A stretch of 7,118 bases of DNA from Deltaproteobacteria bacterium (lineage in GTDB: Bacteria > Desulfobacterota > Desulfobaccia > Desulfobaccales > 0-14-0-80-60-11): the NCBI GenBank assembly GCA_019308625.1, contig JAFDHU010000135.1:1-7118 (forward strand), read 5' to 3'. Below the pieces are notes generated by a model. It ran no database searches. It was not told the origin of the DNA and saw only the letters and a list, made by a program, of their open reading frames with translations. A program made the position numbers and the translations under genes. This document shows, in pieces, positions 1-6,714 of this stretch (position 1 is the stretch's first letter; each line of letters begins with the position of its first letter).

Positions 1-249
1 ATCCTGACATCCTACGAGTCCTTCACCGACCCGGGCTTGGTGGAGAAACTCAAGGCCAAGGGAATCAAAAAGTATCTGGGGTTTGAACTGCCCGTAGAGC
101 TCTGCAAGGAGCGCTACGGCCAACACTTTCAGGTGGTCCTGCGGGACCTGCGCCAGAGCGATGACATGCGCGTCCTGGACTTTGACGGCCACCACATCTT
201 TCTCACCTTCTCTTTCAGTGAGTTCGGCCAGGAGTTCCGCTACGAGTAG
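1..249 (+). CDS. Hypothetical protein, C-terminal fragment (5' end outside window)
   Basis: The reading frame is open from the first base and ends at a TAG at 247-249, giving about 82 C-terminal residues of a longer protein. A TTG at position 37 lies in frame, but the frame is open upstream of it and no ribosome-binding site precedes it, so it is probably internal. The visible part is soluble, mixed charged and hydrophobic, with no membrane segment. It contains an acidic stretch (DLRQSDDMRVLDFDGHH, about residues 50-66) followed by an aromatic tail. I have a vague impression of a conserved uncharacterised family in sulfate reducers but cannot name a domain, so no function is given. It converges with the minus-strand gene that ends at 363. 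Confidence 0.6.
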   Translation: MLTSYESFTDPGLVEKLKAKGIKKYLGFELPVELCKERYGQHFQVVLRDLRQSDDMRVLDFDGHHIFLTFSFSEFGQEFRYE

Positions 250-319
250 CGCCGGCAACCCCAGCAACCCGCAGAACTTTTCCGTCAATGCGAACTCAGG
301 CTGGCGATGAAGGGGCGGG

Positions 320-335
320 GGGACTGCAAAGTCCC
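320..335. other. Perfect hairpin with GNRA tetraloop between convergent genes
   Basis: The six-base arms GGGACT and AGTCCC close on a GCAA tetraloop, a GNRA-type loop that is especially stable in RNA. It lies between the ends of the two convergent genes (stops at 249 and 363). No T-run follows on either strand, so it is not a textbook Rho-independent terminator. It could still end transcription or protect the 3' end of either message. The rest of 250-362 shows nothing else clear. Confidence 0.4.
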
Positions 336-362
336 TGGCCCTGCGCCGATAGAAGACCGATC

Positions 363-2582
363 TCAGGGCCTAAGCAAGGCGGCGGCAAGGTGCAAAGCTG
401 CAAGCCCCAGCAGCGCCGGCATCACTCCCCATACCGGCAGGACTATCAGGCTCAGGCCCAAAGTCCCTCCCGTAGCCCCCAAAAGATCCACGGCGTAAAA
501 CAGGCCCCCGGCAAAGGGGGCGTCCGGAAGCTGTCGTTGCCAGAGGGCCGTGCTGAGTGAAAAGATGCCCCCCCCGGCGAATCCAGCCAGACACAAAAGG
601 AGAAAAAAACCGGCTTGGAGGAGCAGCTCCGGGGGCTGCCAGGCCCATCCCCCGGTAATCGTTAACAGGCCTGCCAGAGTCAGTATAAGAACCGCCAAGG
701 CGCCCTGCAGTCTGGCCAGAGGCCGGGTCAGAGCGCGGGCGGGTGCTGCAAATTTCGCTCCCCAGATCCCGCCGGCCGCCAGCCCCACCATAAAGGCTGC
801 GATGAGCAAGCCGAGCTGCCGATAAAGGTAACCCAGGTACACCTGATAAAGGACCAGGGCCGCCACCTCCAGGGCCATGGTCCCCAGACCCATGAGCAGT
901 ACCTGCATCAGGCAGTAAAGCCCCGGCCGCCTCCGGACAGCCAGCCAGAGGACTCCCAAAACCAGAGCCAGGGCAAGCCAGGGAACAAAGGCAGGAAGCC
1001 TGCGCAAAGCCAGCAAAAACCCCTTGAGAGGCAAACCTTCTCTGGCTCCCGTGAGAATCAGATCATAGAAGTAGCCCCGCAACCCCAGGTCGGTGTTCAC
1101 TTCCACCGGCTGCTGCTTTAGCACGGCCTTCAGGAAAAGCCGCCGGGAGGGGGCCAGGTCGGCAAAAAGGTAGTATTCCCGCACATATTGCAGGTTAAGC
1201 TCCCGCTCCTTCAGGCGGGCCACCAGTGCCCGGGGATCATCCCGGAGCACGCCCGGAGTGACGGAGGCAAAAAAACGCACCCGCTCGCCGGGAAAGACCA
1301 TCACTTCGGGAAAGACCCGGCCCAGGGTGTTATAGCTCAAGGCCAGATAGGCGGCCCGGGCCGGGTTGAGGCTGGCGCCTCCCCCGCCGGTAAGAGCGAA
1401 GCTGAATACCCCGCCGGGGTTCAGATGGCGGGCCACGGCCTTGAAAAACTCCAGGCTGTAGAAGCGATTCAGTTGGGCGCTGGCAGGCTCCGGGAGGTTG
1501 AGGAGGATGACGTCATAGCGCTGATCGGTGTGGGACAGAAACCGGCGGGCGTCCAGGTAATAGACCCGCACCCGGGGATTATGGGAAAGGATGCGGCCGG
1601 TGGCAGGCATCAGCCGGACGGCCAAGCGCACCAGCTCCGGGTCCAGTTCCACGTAGTCCAGCCGTTTGATGGAAGGATGTTTGAGGGCCTCTGACACCAG
1701 ACCGGCGACCCCCCCGCCCAGCAGTAACACTACCTCGGGGCGGGGATGTTCCAACAGCGCAGGATGCACGGCATGCTCGGCGGAAAAGGCGTCCGGATGG
1801 GTGAAATGCCACACATGATTGGCAAAAAAGCTGAGCTGCTCTTTCTCCCGGGTGACCGTAAGGAGGGCGTAAGGGCTGTCCGCCAGGGCCACCAGACGGC
1901 GGCCGGGCCACTGCCACTGGCGGGAGGACCATTCCAACTGCGGGGCCAGCAGCAAAGCCAATCCCAGGAGCAGCACTCCGGCCAGAAACTTCCGGTGGCG
2001 GCTCAGCCCGGCGGCCAGCCCTGTCAGGACCAGGCCGGTGCCCAGCCCCAGGGTCAGATTGGCAAACTGCCCCATCAGCACCATCTGCAGGATTCCCACA
2101 CCCAGGGCGGCCCCCAGGGCCTCAGTGGCGTAGGTGCGGCCGATAGCCCCATTCAGGTCGGCTGCCGGCTGCACCCGGCAGGCAAAGGGGAAAAAACAGC
2201 CAGAAACCAAGCCGAAGGGCGCCAGCAGAAGCAGGAACAACAGCAGGGTGGTTTCCGGGCCCAGGGATTGTCCCATCGGCAGCCCCAGGACCTGGGGGAG
2301 CCACCGGGCCCCCAGGATGGTTCCAGGCAGGAGCCAGCCCAGGAGAAACAGCAGCAGGGCCAGGGAGCCCAGGGAGGGCGAACGACGAGCCACCAGCCAG
2401 CCGCCGGCCAGGCTCCCCAGGCCGGTCCAGAGGAGCCAGCACCACAGTCCCAGGGCCAGCTTCAGCTCCTGGCCCTGGCAGAGCACCAGCAGCTCCCGCA
2501 GTATCAGCACCTGACCCGCCAGGGTTCCGGCGCCGTAAGCCAGAATCAGACCGTGGCGGGCCGTGGGGCGGAAGGCGGCCAT
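363..2582 (-). CDS. Polytopic membrane protein with central spermidine-synthase-like domain
   Basis: This is a 739-residue protein in three parts. An N-terminal membrane block spans about residues 10-215 with roughly six or seven hydrophobic helices. A soluble class I methyltransferase-like domain spans about 230-510. A second membrane block spans about 530-737 with about six helices. The soluble part aligns by eye with spermidine synthases: the SAM-binding glycine loop GGGVAGLVSE (289-298), the acidic VELDPE (311-316), LDARRF (343-348) and YDVILLNLPEP (356-366). In true synthases the last motif carries the catalytic Asp; here that position is Asn362. The upstream DE of the substrate site is also altered (DAF, 264-266). 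Polyamine synthesis is therefore doubtful, and the substrate is unknown. The ATG at 2582 has only a weak ribosome-binding site. The gene follows the response regulator on the same strand with a 136-nt gap that contains a likely terminator. Confidence 0.85.
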   Translation of the reverse strand: MAAFRPTARHGLILAYGAGTLAGQVLILRELLVLCQGQELKLALGLWCWLLWTGLGSLAGGWLVARRSPSLGSLALLLFLLGWLLPGTILGARWLPQVLGLPMGQSLGPETTLLLFLLLLAPFGLVSGCFFPFACRVQPAADLNGAIGRTYATEALGAALGVGILQMVLMGQFANLTLGLGTGLVLTGLAAGLSRHRKFLAGVLLLGLALLLAPQLEWSSRQWQWPGRRLVALADSPYALLTVTREKEQLSFFANHVWHFTHPDAFSAEHAVHPALLEHPRPEVVLLLGGGVAGLVSEALKHPSIKRLDYVELDPELVRLAVRLMPATGRILSHNPRVRVYYLDARRFLSHTDQRYDVILLNLPEPASAQLNRFYSLEFFKAVARHLNPGGVFSFALTGGGGASLNPARAAYLALSYNTLGRVFPEVMVFPGERVRFFASVTPGVLRDDPRALVARLKERELNLQYVREYYLFADLAPSRRLFLKAVLKQQPVEVNTDLGLRGYFYDLILTGAREGLPLKGFLLALRRLPAFVPWLALALVLGVLWLAVRRRPGLYCLMQVLLMGLGTMALEVAALVLYQVYLGYLYRQLGLLIAAFMVGLAAGGIWGAKFAAPARALTRPLARLQGALAVLILTLAGLLTITGGWAWQPPELLLQAGFFLLLCLAGFAGGGIFSLSTALWQRQLPDAPFAGGLFYAVDLLGATGGTLGLSLIVLPVWGVMPALLGLAALHLAAALLRP

Positions 2583-2630
2583 AGGCTCGGGCTCAGCAGA
2601 TGGTATGGCAAGGCGGCTGGTCGGTCATGG

Positions 2631-2665
2631 AGAGAGAAACGGGCCGACGCCTGAGGGCGGGGCCC
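2631..2665 (-). terminator. Probable Rho-independent terminator after the response regulator gene
   Basis: Read on the minus strand, GGGCC (2665-2661) pairs with GGCCC (2645-2641) and CGCC pairs with GGCG around a CTCA loop, with a small internal loop (C opposite TC) between the two stems. A pyrimidine tract, GTTTCTCTCT (2640-2631), follows directly. The U content is imperfect, so termination may be partial. It lies between the stop of the regulator (2719) and the start of the next gene (2582). Confidence 0.5.
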
Positions 2666-2718
2666 AAGTAGCCGGACTCCCGGAAGGAAGCCGGACCCCG
2701 TTTGGGGGCGGCCGAAGC

Positions 2719-4071
<1,353 letters not shown>

Positions 4072-4104
4072 GTCCTTTTGTAATTCAACTGCTTGTTATT
4101 CCAA

Positions 4105-4129
4105 GAATTTTCAAAATTTTAAAAAATTC
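4105..4129. promoter_or_regulatory. Inverted repeat over the regulator's -10 box, possible operator
   Basis: GAATTTT (4105-4111) and AAAATTC (4123-4129) form a perfect 7-bp inverted repeat around an 11-bp AT-rich centre that contains AAAATTTT. It covers the -10 box and the predicted transcription start of the regulator gene, where a repressor or autoregulator would act. AT-rich palindromes also arise by chance, so a protein-binding role is only a suggestion. Confidence 0.35.
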
Positions 4130-4144
4130 CCCCATTTCTGTCAA
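4116..4144 (-). promoter_or_regulatory. Sigma-70-type promoter for the response regulator gene
   Basis: On the minus strand, TTGACA (4144-4139) is a perfect -35 box. It is followed by exactly 17 bases and then TAAAAT (4121-4116), one mismatch from the -10 consensus. Transcription would start near 4109 and leave a leader of about 38 nt before the ATG at 4071. The region is much more AT-rich than the rest of the window. Confidence 0.7.
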
Positions 4145-4174
4145 GGAAAAGGAGCCTACCCCGGCTCGCTGCAT

Positions 4175-4180
4175 TATGAT
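4175..4180 (+). promoter_or_regulatory. Possible -10 box (TATGAT) for the Fe-S protein gene
   Basis: TATGAT matches the -10 consensus at five of six positions and lies 34 nt before the chosen ATG at 4215. No recognisable -35 box is found 16-18 bases upstream, so this promoter would be weak or need an activator. Confidence 0.25.
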
Positions 4181-4214
4181 AAAGAACAACGAAGGCCTGA
4201 CTGGGAGAGGATGG

Positions 4215-4877
4215 ATGCCGGTACAGTTTTTCGTGCCCTGCTACGTGGATCAGCAGGCTCCGGAGGCGGCTCTGCAGGTGGCAGGCCTGTTCGATCGTCT
4301 GGGGGTGGCCTGGGAATATCCGGCCGAGCAGACCTGCTGCGGCCAGTTTGCCCTGACGGTGGGGGATTTGGCCACTGCCCGCCGGCTCATGCGGCATTTT
4401 CTGCGGGTCTTCGGCGGGGAGGGAGACATCGTCTGCCCCAGCCCCTCCTGTACCCTGATGGTCAGGCATCACTATCCGGAGCTGGCCGAGGGTCTGGCCG
4501 AAAGGCGGCAGGCCGAAAGAGTCGCCGCTCGCATTCTGGAGCTGAGCGAATGGCTGGCGGCCCGCTCCCCCCTCCCCTGGAAGACGGCCTTTGCCGGTGT
4601 TTTGGCGCTGCATCGCTCCTGCAAGGCCAAGCGGCTAGGGGTGTGTCCTGCGGCGACCCGGGTGCTGGCCCAGGTGCAGGGCCTGACCCTTAGGGAGGTG
4701 TCCCCGTATTACGCCTGCTGCGGCTTTGGCGGGCCTTTCAGTTACCAGCATCCGGACCTGTTGGTGTCCCTGGACTTGAGTTGTCTGCTGCACTTACGGG
4801 CCGTGGCCGCCGGGCACCGACCGGCGCTGGGCTTGCACTATTTGGCGGAACTGTTGCAACCTGATGAAGACGGGTAG
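4215..4877 (+). CDS. LutA/YkgE-type Fe-S protein with two CCG (cysteine-rich) domains
   Basis: This 220-residue soluble protein belongs to the family that includes LutA/YkgE and relates to the CCG domains of GlpC and HdrB. Those proteins are Fe-S subunits in lactate/glycolate oxidation or heterodisulfide-type electron transfer. Two cysteine blocks are visible: C9-x31-C41-C42-x36-C79, and C136-x31-C168-C169-x20-C190 with the signature CCGFGGPFS. The second block is shorter than the first, and the family usually has about 36-39 residues there. The whole protein is also slightly shorter than the roughly 240-residue norm. The ATG at 4215 is chosen because GGGAGAGG (4203-4210) precedes it and MPVQFFVPCYVDQ matches family N-termini. 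An in-frame ATG at 4176 would add 13 residues of unlike sequence. No LutB- or LutC-like gene is adjacent, so lactate oxidation is not established here. Confidence 0.85.
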   Translation: MPVQFFVPCYVDQQAPEAALQVAGLFDRLGVAWEYPAEQTCCGQFALTVGDLATARRLMRHFLRVFGGEGDIVCPSPSCTLMVRHHYPELAEGLAERRQAERVAARILELSEWLAARSPLPWKTAFAGVLALHRSCKAKRLGVCPAATRVLAQVQGLTLREVSPYYACCGFGGPFSYQHPDLLVSLDLSCLLHLRAVAAGHRPALGLHYLAELLQPDEDG

Positions 4878-4921
4878 CGGTCTGACCGGGGGCTTCCGGT
4901 GTCCTTGGCACACCCGTGAAA

Positions 4922-4943
4922 GGGACCGAAGGGTCCTGATTTT
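4922..4943 (+). terminator. Weak hairpin plus short T-run after the Fe-S protein gene
   Basis: GGACC (4923-4927) and GGTCC (4932-4936) pair around GAAG, with a further G-T wobble outside. TGATTTTG follows. The stem and T-run are both short. A second 5-bp hairpin, GGTGT/ACACC (4898-4914), lies just upstream. Together they may reduce read-through from 4877 into the TPR gene at 4964. No promoter for the TPR gene is evident in this gap. Confidence 0.3.
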
Positions 4944-4963
4944 GATGGGAAAGGAATAATGCC

Positions 4964-5824
4964 ATGAAAAAACTGATTACGGTTCTCGGTGCGGCGCTGA
5001 TTCTGGGGATTTGCGGCAGCAGTTTGACCGGTACGGCAGCCGAATCCCAAAAGGATCTGAGCGCCTACTATCTCAATCGGGGCATCCGATCCCTGGCCGA
5101 AGGCAGGTATGAGGCCGCCGCTGCGGATCTCACCCGGGCCCTGAAGACTAATCCCGGCTCCGCTGAGGCCCACTATACCCGGGGCGTAGTCTACCGTCAT
5201 CTGGGGAAGCCCGCCCGGGCTTTATCCGACCTGAACAAGGCTTTGGCCCTGAATCCGAAAATGGCAGAAGCTTATCTGGCCCGGGGAGTGGTGTACGGCG
5301 ATTCGGGAAAGGCGAACCTGGCCTTGGCCGATTATAACCGGGCCCTGAAATTAAACCCTCACTTGGCCTTGGCGTATTACAACCGGGGGATTCTTTACTT
5401 GCAAAAGGACGACCCTGACCGGGCCATGGCGGATTTCAACCGGGCTTTGAAAATCGCCCCGGGCAAGGCCGAAGTGTATGTCAACCGGGGGGTGGCCTAC
5501 AAGCAGCAGGGTCAGGACCACCGGGCCTTGGCGGACTACAACCAGGCCATCCGCTTGAACCCCAGGCTGGCCGAAGCCTACCTCAACCGCGGTCTGATTT
5601 ATGCCCAGAAAGGTGATTCTGGCCGGGCCATCGCCGATTTCACCCAGGCCCTGACCCTGAAGCCCAAATGGGCCATCGCCTATCAGAACCGGGCCGTGGC
5701 CTATTATTCCAAAAAGGACTACGGCAAGGCCTGGGAGGATGTGCGGCAGGCAGAAAAACTGGGCGGCACCTTCCCTCCAGAATTTCTTAAGCTACTGCAA
5801 CAGGCCTCAGGCCGCCCGCAGTAA
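4964..5824 (+). CDS. Secreted/periplasmic protein with seven tetratricopeptide repeats
   Basis: This 286-residue protein starts at an ATG with AGGA (4952-4955) 8 nt upstream. The N-terminus is a signal peptide: MKK, a hydrophobic core (about 4-18) and a likely signal-peptidase I site after TAA (residue 26). Residues 32-268 are seven tandem TPR units (32-65, 66-99, 100-133, 134-167, 168-201, 202-235 and 236-268). The first six are exactly 34 residues and the last is slightly shorter. Each has the pattern AYxNRGxxY...A(L)ADxxxALxLNP. A short tail ends the protein. TPR superhelices bind peptides and act as assembly scaffolds. No catalytic domain is present and the partner is unknown. An export role for a neighbouring complex cannot be inferred, because the flanking gene products look cytoplasmic. 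Confidence 0.9.
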   Translation: MKKLITVLGAALILGICGSSLTGTAAESQKDLSAYYLNRGIRSLAEGRYEAAAADLTRALKTNPGSAEAHYTRGVVYRHLGKPARALSDLNKALALNPKMAEAYLARGVVYGDSGKANLALADYNRALKLNPHLALAYYNRGILYLQKDDPDRAMADFNRALKIAPGKAEVYVNRGVAYKQQGQDHRALADYNQAIRLNPRLAEAYLNRGLIYAQKGDSGRAIADFTQALTLKPKWAIAYQNRAVAYYSKKDYGKAWEDVRQAEKLGGTFPPEFLKLLQQASGRPQ

Positions 5825-5875
5825 ATCCGGGCCGTCACACTCTTTCCCGGGAAGGCGAACGAATTTTTCCCTCAG

Positions 5876-5889
5876 TTGACTTAGGTCAG
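5876..5889. promoter_or_regulatory. HcpR-like (CRP/FNR-family) operator upstream of the ferredoxin gene
   Basis: TTGACTTAGGTCAG is a near-palindrome. Recalled from the literature, the Desulfovibrio HcpR consensus is TTGACC-N2-GGTCAA, and this site matches 10 of its 12 fixed positions. Its centre (5882/5883) lies about 41 bp before the transcription start predicted from the TATATT box at 5911-5916, the normal class II activator distance. The gene behind it is of the type HcpR is known to control. HcpR itself is not in the window. Confidence 0.55.
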
Positions 5890-5910
5890 GGCATGGCGAA
5901 ATTTTTTAGT

Positions 5911-5916
5911 TATATT
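5911..5916 (+). promoter_or_regulatory. -10 box (TATATT) of the ferredoxin operon promoter
   Basis: TATATT lies in an AT-rich stretch (5901-5924) that stands out from the GC-rich surroundings. The hexamer 17 bases upstream (AGGGCA, 5888-5893) is a poor -35. That fits a promoter that depends on an activator bound at 5876-5889. Transcription would start near 5923-5924. Confidence 0.5.
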
Positions 5917-5932
5917 AAAAATAAAGGCCGGG

Positions 5933-5954
5933 CTGAAGGCGGTTTAGCCTTCGG
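5933..5954 (+). other. 5'-leader hairpin just before the ferredoxin ribosome-binding site
   Basis: CTGAAGGC (5933-5940) pairs with GCCTTCGG (5947-5954) around a GGTTTA loop. This is an 8-bp stem with one G-T pair. It begins about 10 nt after the predicted transcription start and ends 3 nt before the ribosome-binding site AGGA (5958-5961). No T-run follows, so it is more likely a transcript-stabilising or translation-modulating element than a terminator. Confidence 0.4.
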
Positions 5955-5968
5955 GTAAGGAAGTCATC

Positions 5969-6706
5969 ATGGCTAAACGGAAAATTATCGTCATAGACGA
6001 GGAAAAGTGCGACGGCTGCGGCTTGTGCGTGCCCTCCTGCGCCGAGGGCGCCATTGAAATCGTGGACGGCAAAGCCCGCCTGGTGGCGGAAAAGTTCTGC
6101 GACGGGCTGGGAGCCTGCATGGGCGAATGCCCCCAAGGGGCTTTGACCATTGAGGAGCGGGAGGCGGAGGAATTCGTGGGGCCGGCCCCCGGTTCACCTG
6201 CGGCCCTGGAGCACGGGGAACATGCGGCTCCCACCGCGGCGGTAGAAGAGCCGGTGTTTGTCTGCCCGAGCAGTCAGATGCGTAAGTTGGAGCGCCGGGA
6301 AACCCCCGAGGCGGCCCCCTCGGCCTTAAGTCACTGGCCGGTGAAGCTCAAGCTGGTATCTGCTCAGGCCTCCTTTCTCAAGGGCGCCGAGCTACTGGTG
6401 GCGGCGGACTGTGCCCCCTTTGCCGCGGGGGACTTCCACGCCCGTTATCTGGCAGGCCGGGCCGTGGTTTGCGGCTGCCCCAAGTTTGAGGACCAGGAGG
6501 AAGCCGTGGCCCGGCTCACCGCCATCCTGAAGGAAAACGACATCCAGGGTATCACCATTGTCAACATGGAGGTCCCCTGTTGCCAAGGTTTGGTACAGGT
6601 GGTGCGCCAAGCCATGGTGGCCGCCGGCAAGGTGCTGCCAGTGAGCATCTGCACTCTGGCAGCCACCGGCCAGGTGGTGCAGCAGTTGAAGATCAAAGGC
6701 AAGTGA
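5969..6706 (+). CDS. Ferredoxin-domain protein with Cys-rich C-terminal domain (FrdX type, hcp-associated family)
   Basis: This 245-residue cytoplasmic Fe-S protein is preceded by AAGGAAG (5957-5963). The N-terminal dicluster ferredoxin domain (about 1-65) has one complete [4Fe-4S] motif, C14-x2-C17-x2-C20-x3-C24. The second is incomplete: C44-x5-C50-x3-C54-P, with Leu47 where a cysteine is normal. A linker with C99 (VCPSS) leads to a C-terminal domain (about 125-245) with conserved-looking motifs ADCAPFA (C148), CGCPK (C168, C170), MEVPCC (C204, C205) and C228. I recognise this arrangement from anaerobes, where it is often encoded near hybrid cluster protein (hcp) and called frdX in HcpR regulon studies. 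It probably passes electrons to a reductase, but the C-terminal domain's function is unknown. It is the first gene of a pair with the zinc-ribbon gene 8 nt downstream. Control by an HcpR-like activator is likely from the upstream site. Confidence 0.85.
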   Translation: MAKRKIIVIDEEKCDGCGLCVPSCAEGAIEIVDGKARLVAEKFCDGLGACMGECPQGALTIEEREAEEFVGPAPGSPAALEHGEHAAPTAAVEEPVFVCPSSQMRKLERRETPEAAPSALSHWPVKLKLVSAQASFLKGAELLVAADCAPFAAGDFHARYLAGRAVVCGCPKFEDQEEAVARLTAILKENDIQGITIVNMEVPCCQGLVQVVRQAMVAAGKVLPVSICTLAATGQVVQQLKIKGK

Positions 6707-6714
6707 GGCAATCC

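Noticed and set aside
2593..2628. Eleven-codon minus-strand mini-ORF before the synthase-like gene
   Set aside because: It has no ribosome-binding site (preceded by TCTCTCTCC) and no leader-peptide features such as regulatory codon runs.
1746..2654. Plus-strand open frame of about 302 codons rich in Gln and Gly
   Set aside because: It is antisense to the N-terminal membrane block of the synthase-like gene. Its odd composition mirrors Leu/Pro/Ala codons on the other strand.
4176..4214. Upstream ATG giving 13 extra residues on the Fe-S protein
   Set aside because: The extension does not resemble family N-termini and would overlap the possible -10 box at 4175-4180. The ATG at 4215 has the better ribosome-binding site.
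4905..4920. TTGGCAC resembling the -24 element of a sigma-54 promoter upstream of the TPR gene
   Set aside because: The position that should hold the -12 GC dinucleotide (4919-4920) is AA, so the essential second half is missing.
5000..5020. Possible lipobox around Cys17 of the TPR protein
   Set aside because: The sequence is LGIC, with Ile just before the cysteine where Gly, Ala or Ser is required. A signal-peptidase I site after residue 26 fits better.
5060..5770. Regular DNA repeats that might suggest a CRISPR or satellite array
   Set aside because: The 102-bp period is in frame and encodes TPR units; there are no identical repeats with unique spacers.
5827..5868. CCGGG/CCCGG inverted repeat followed by TTTTT after the TPR gene
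   Set aside because: The stem is only 5 bp with a 14-nt loop, and the T-run is 13 nt away, so it does not look like a Rho-independent terminator.
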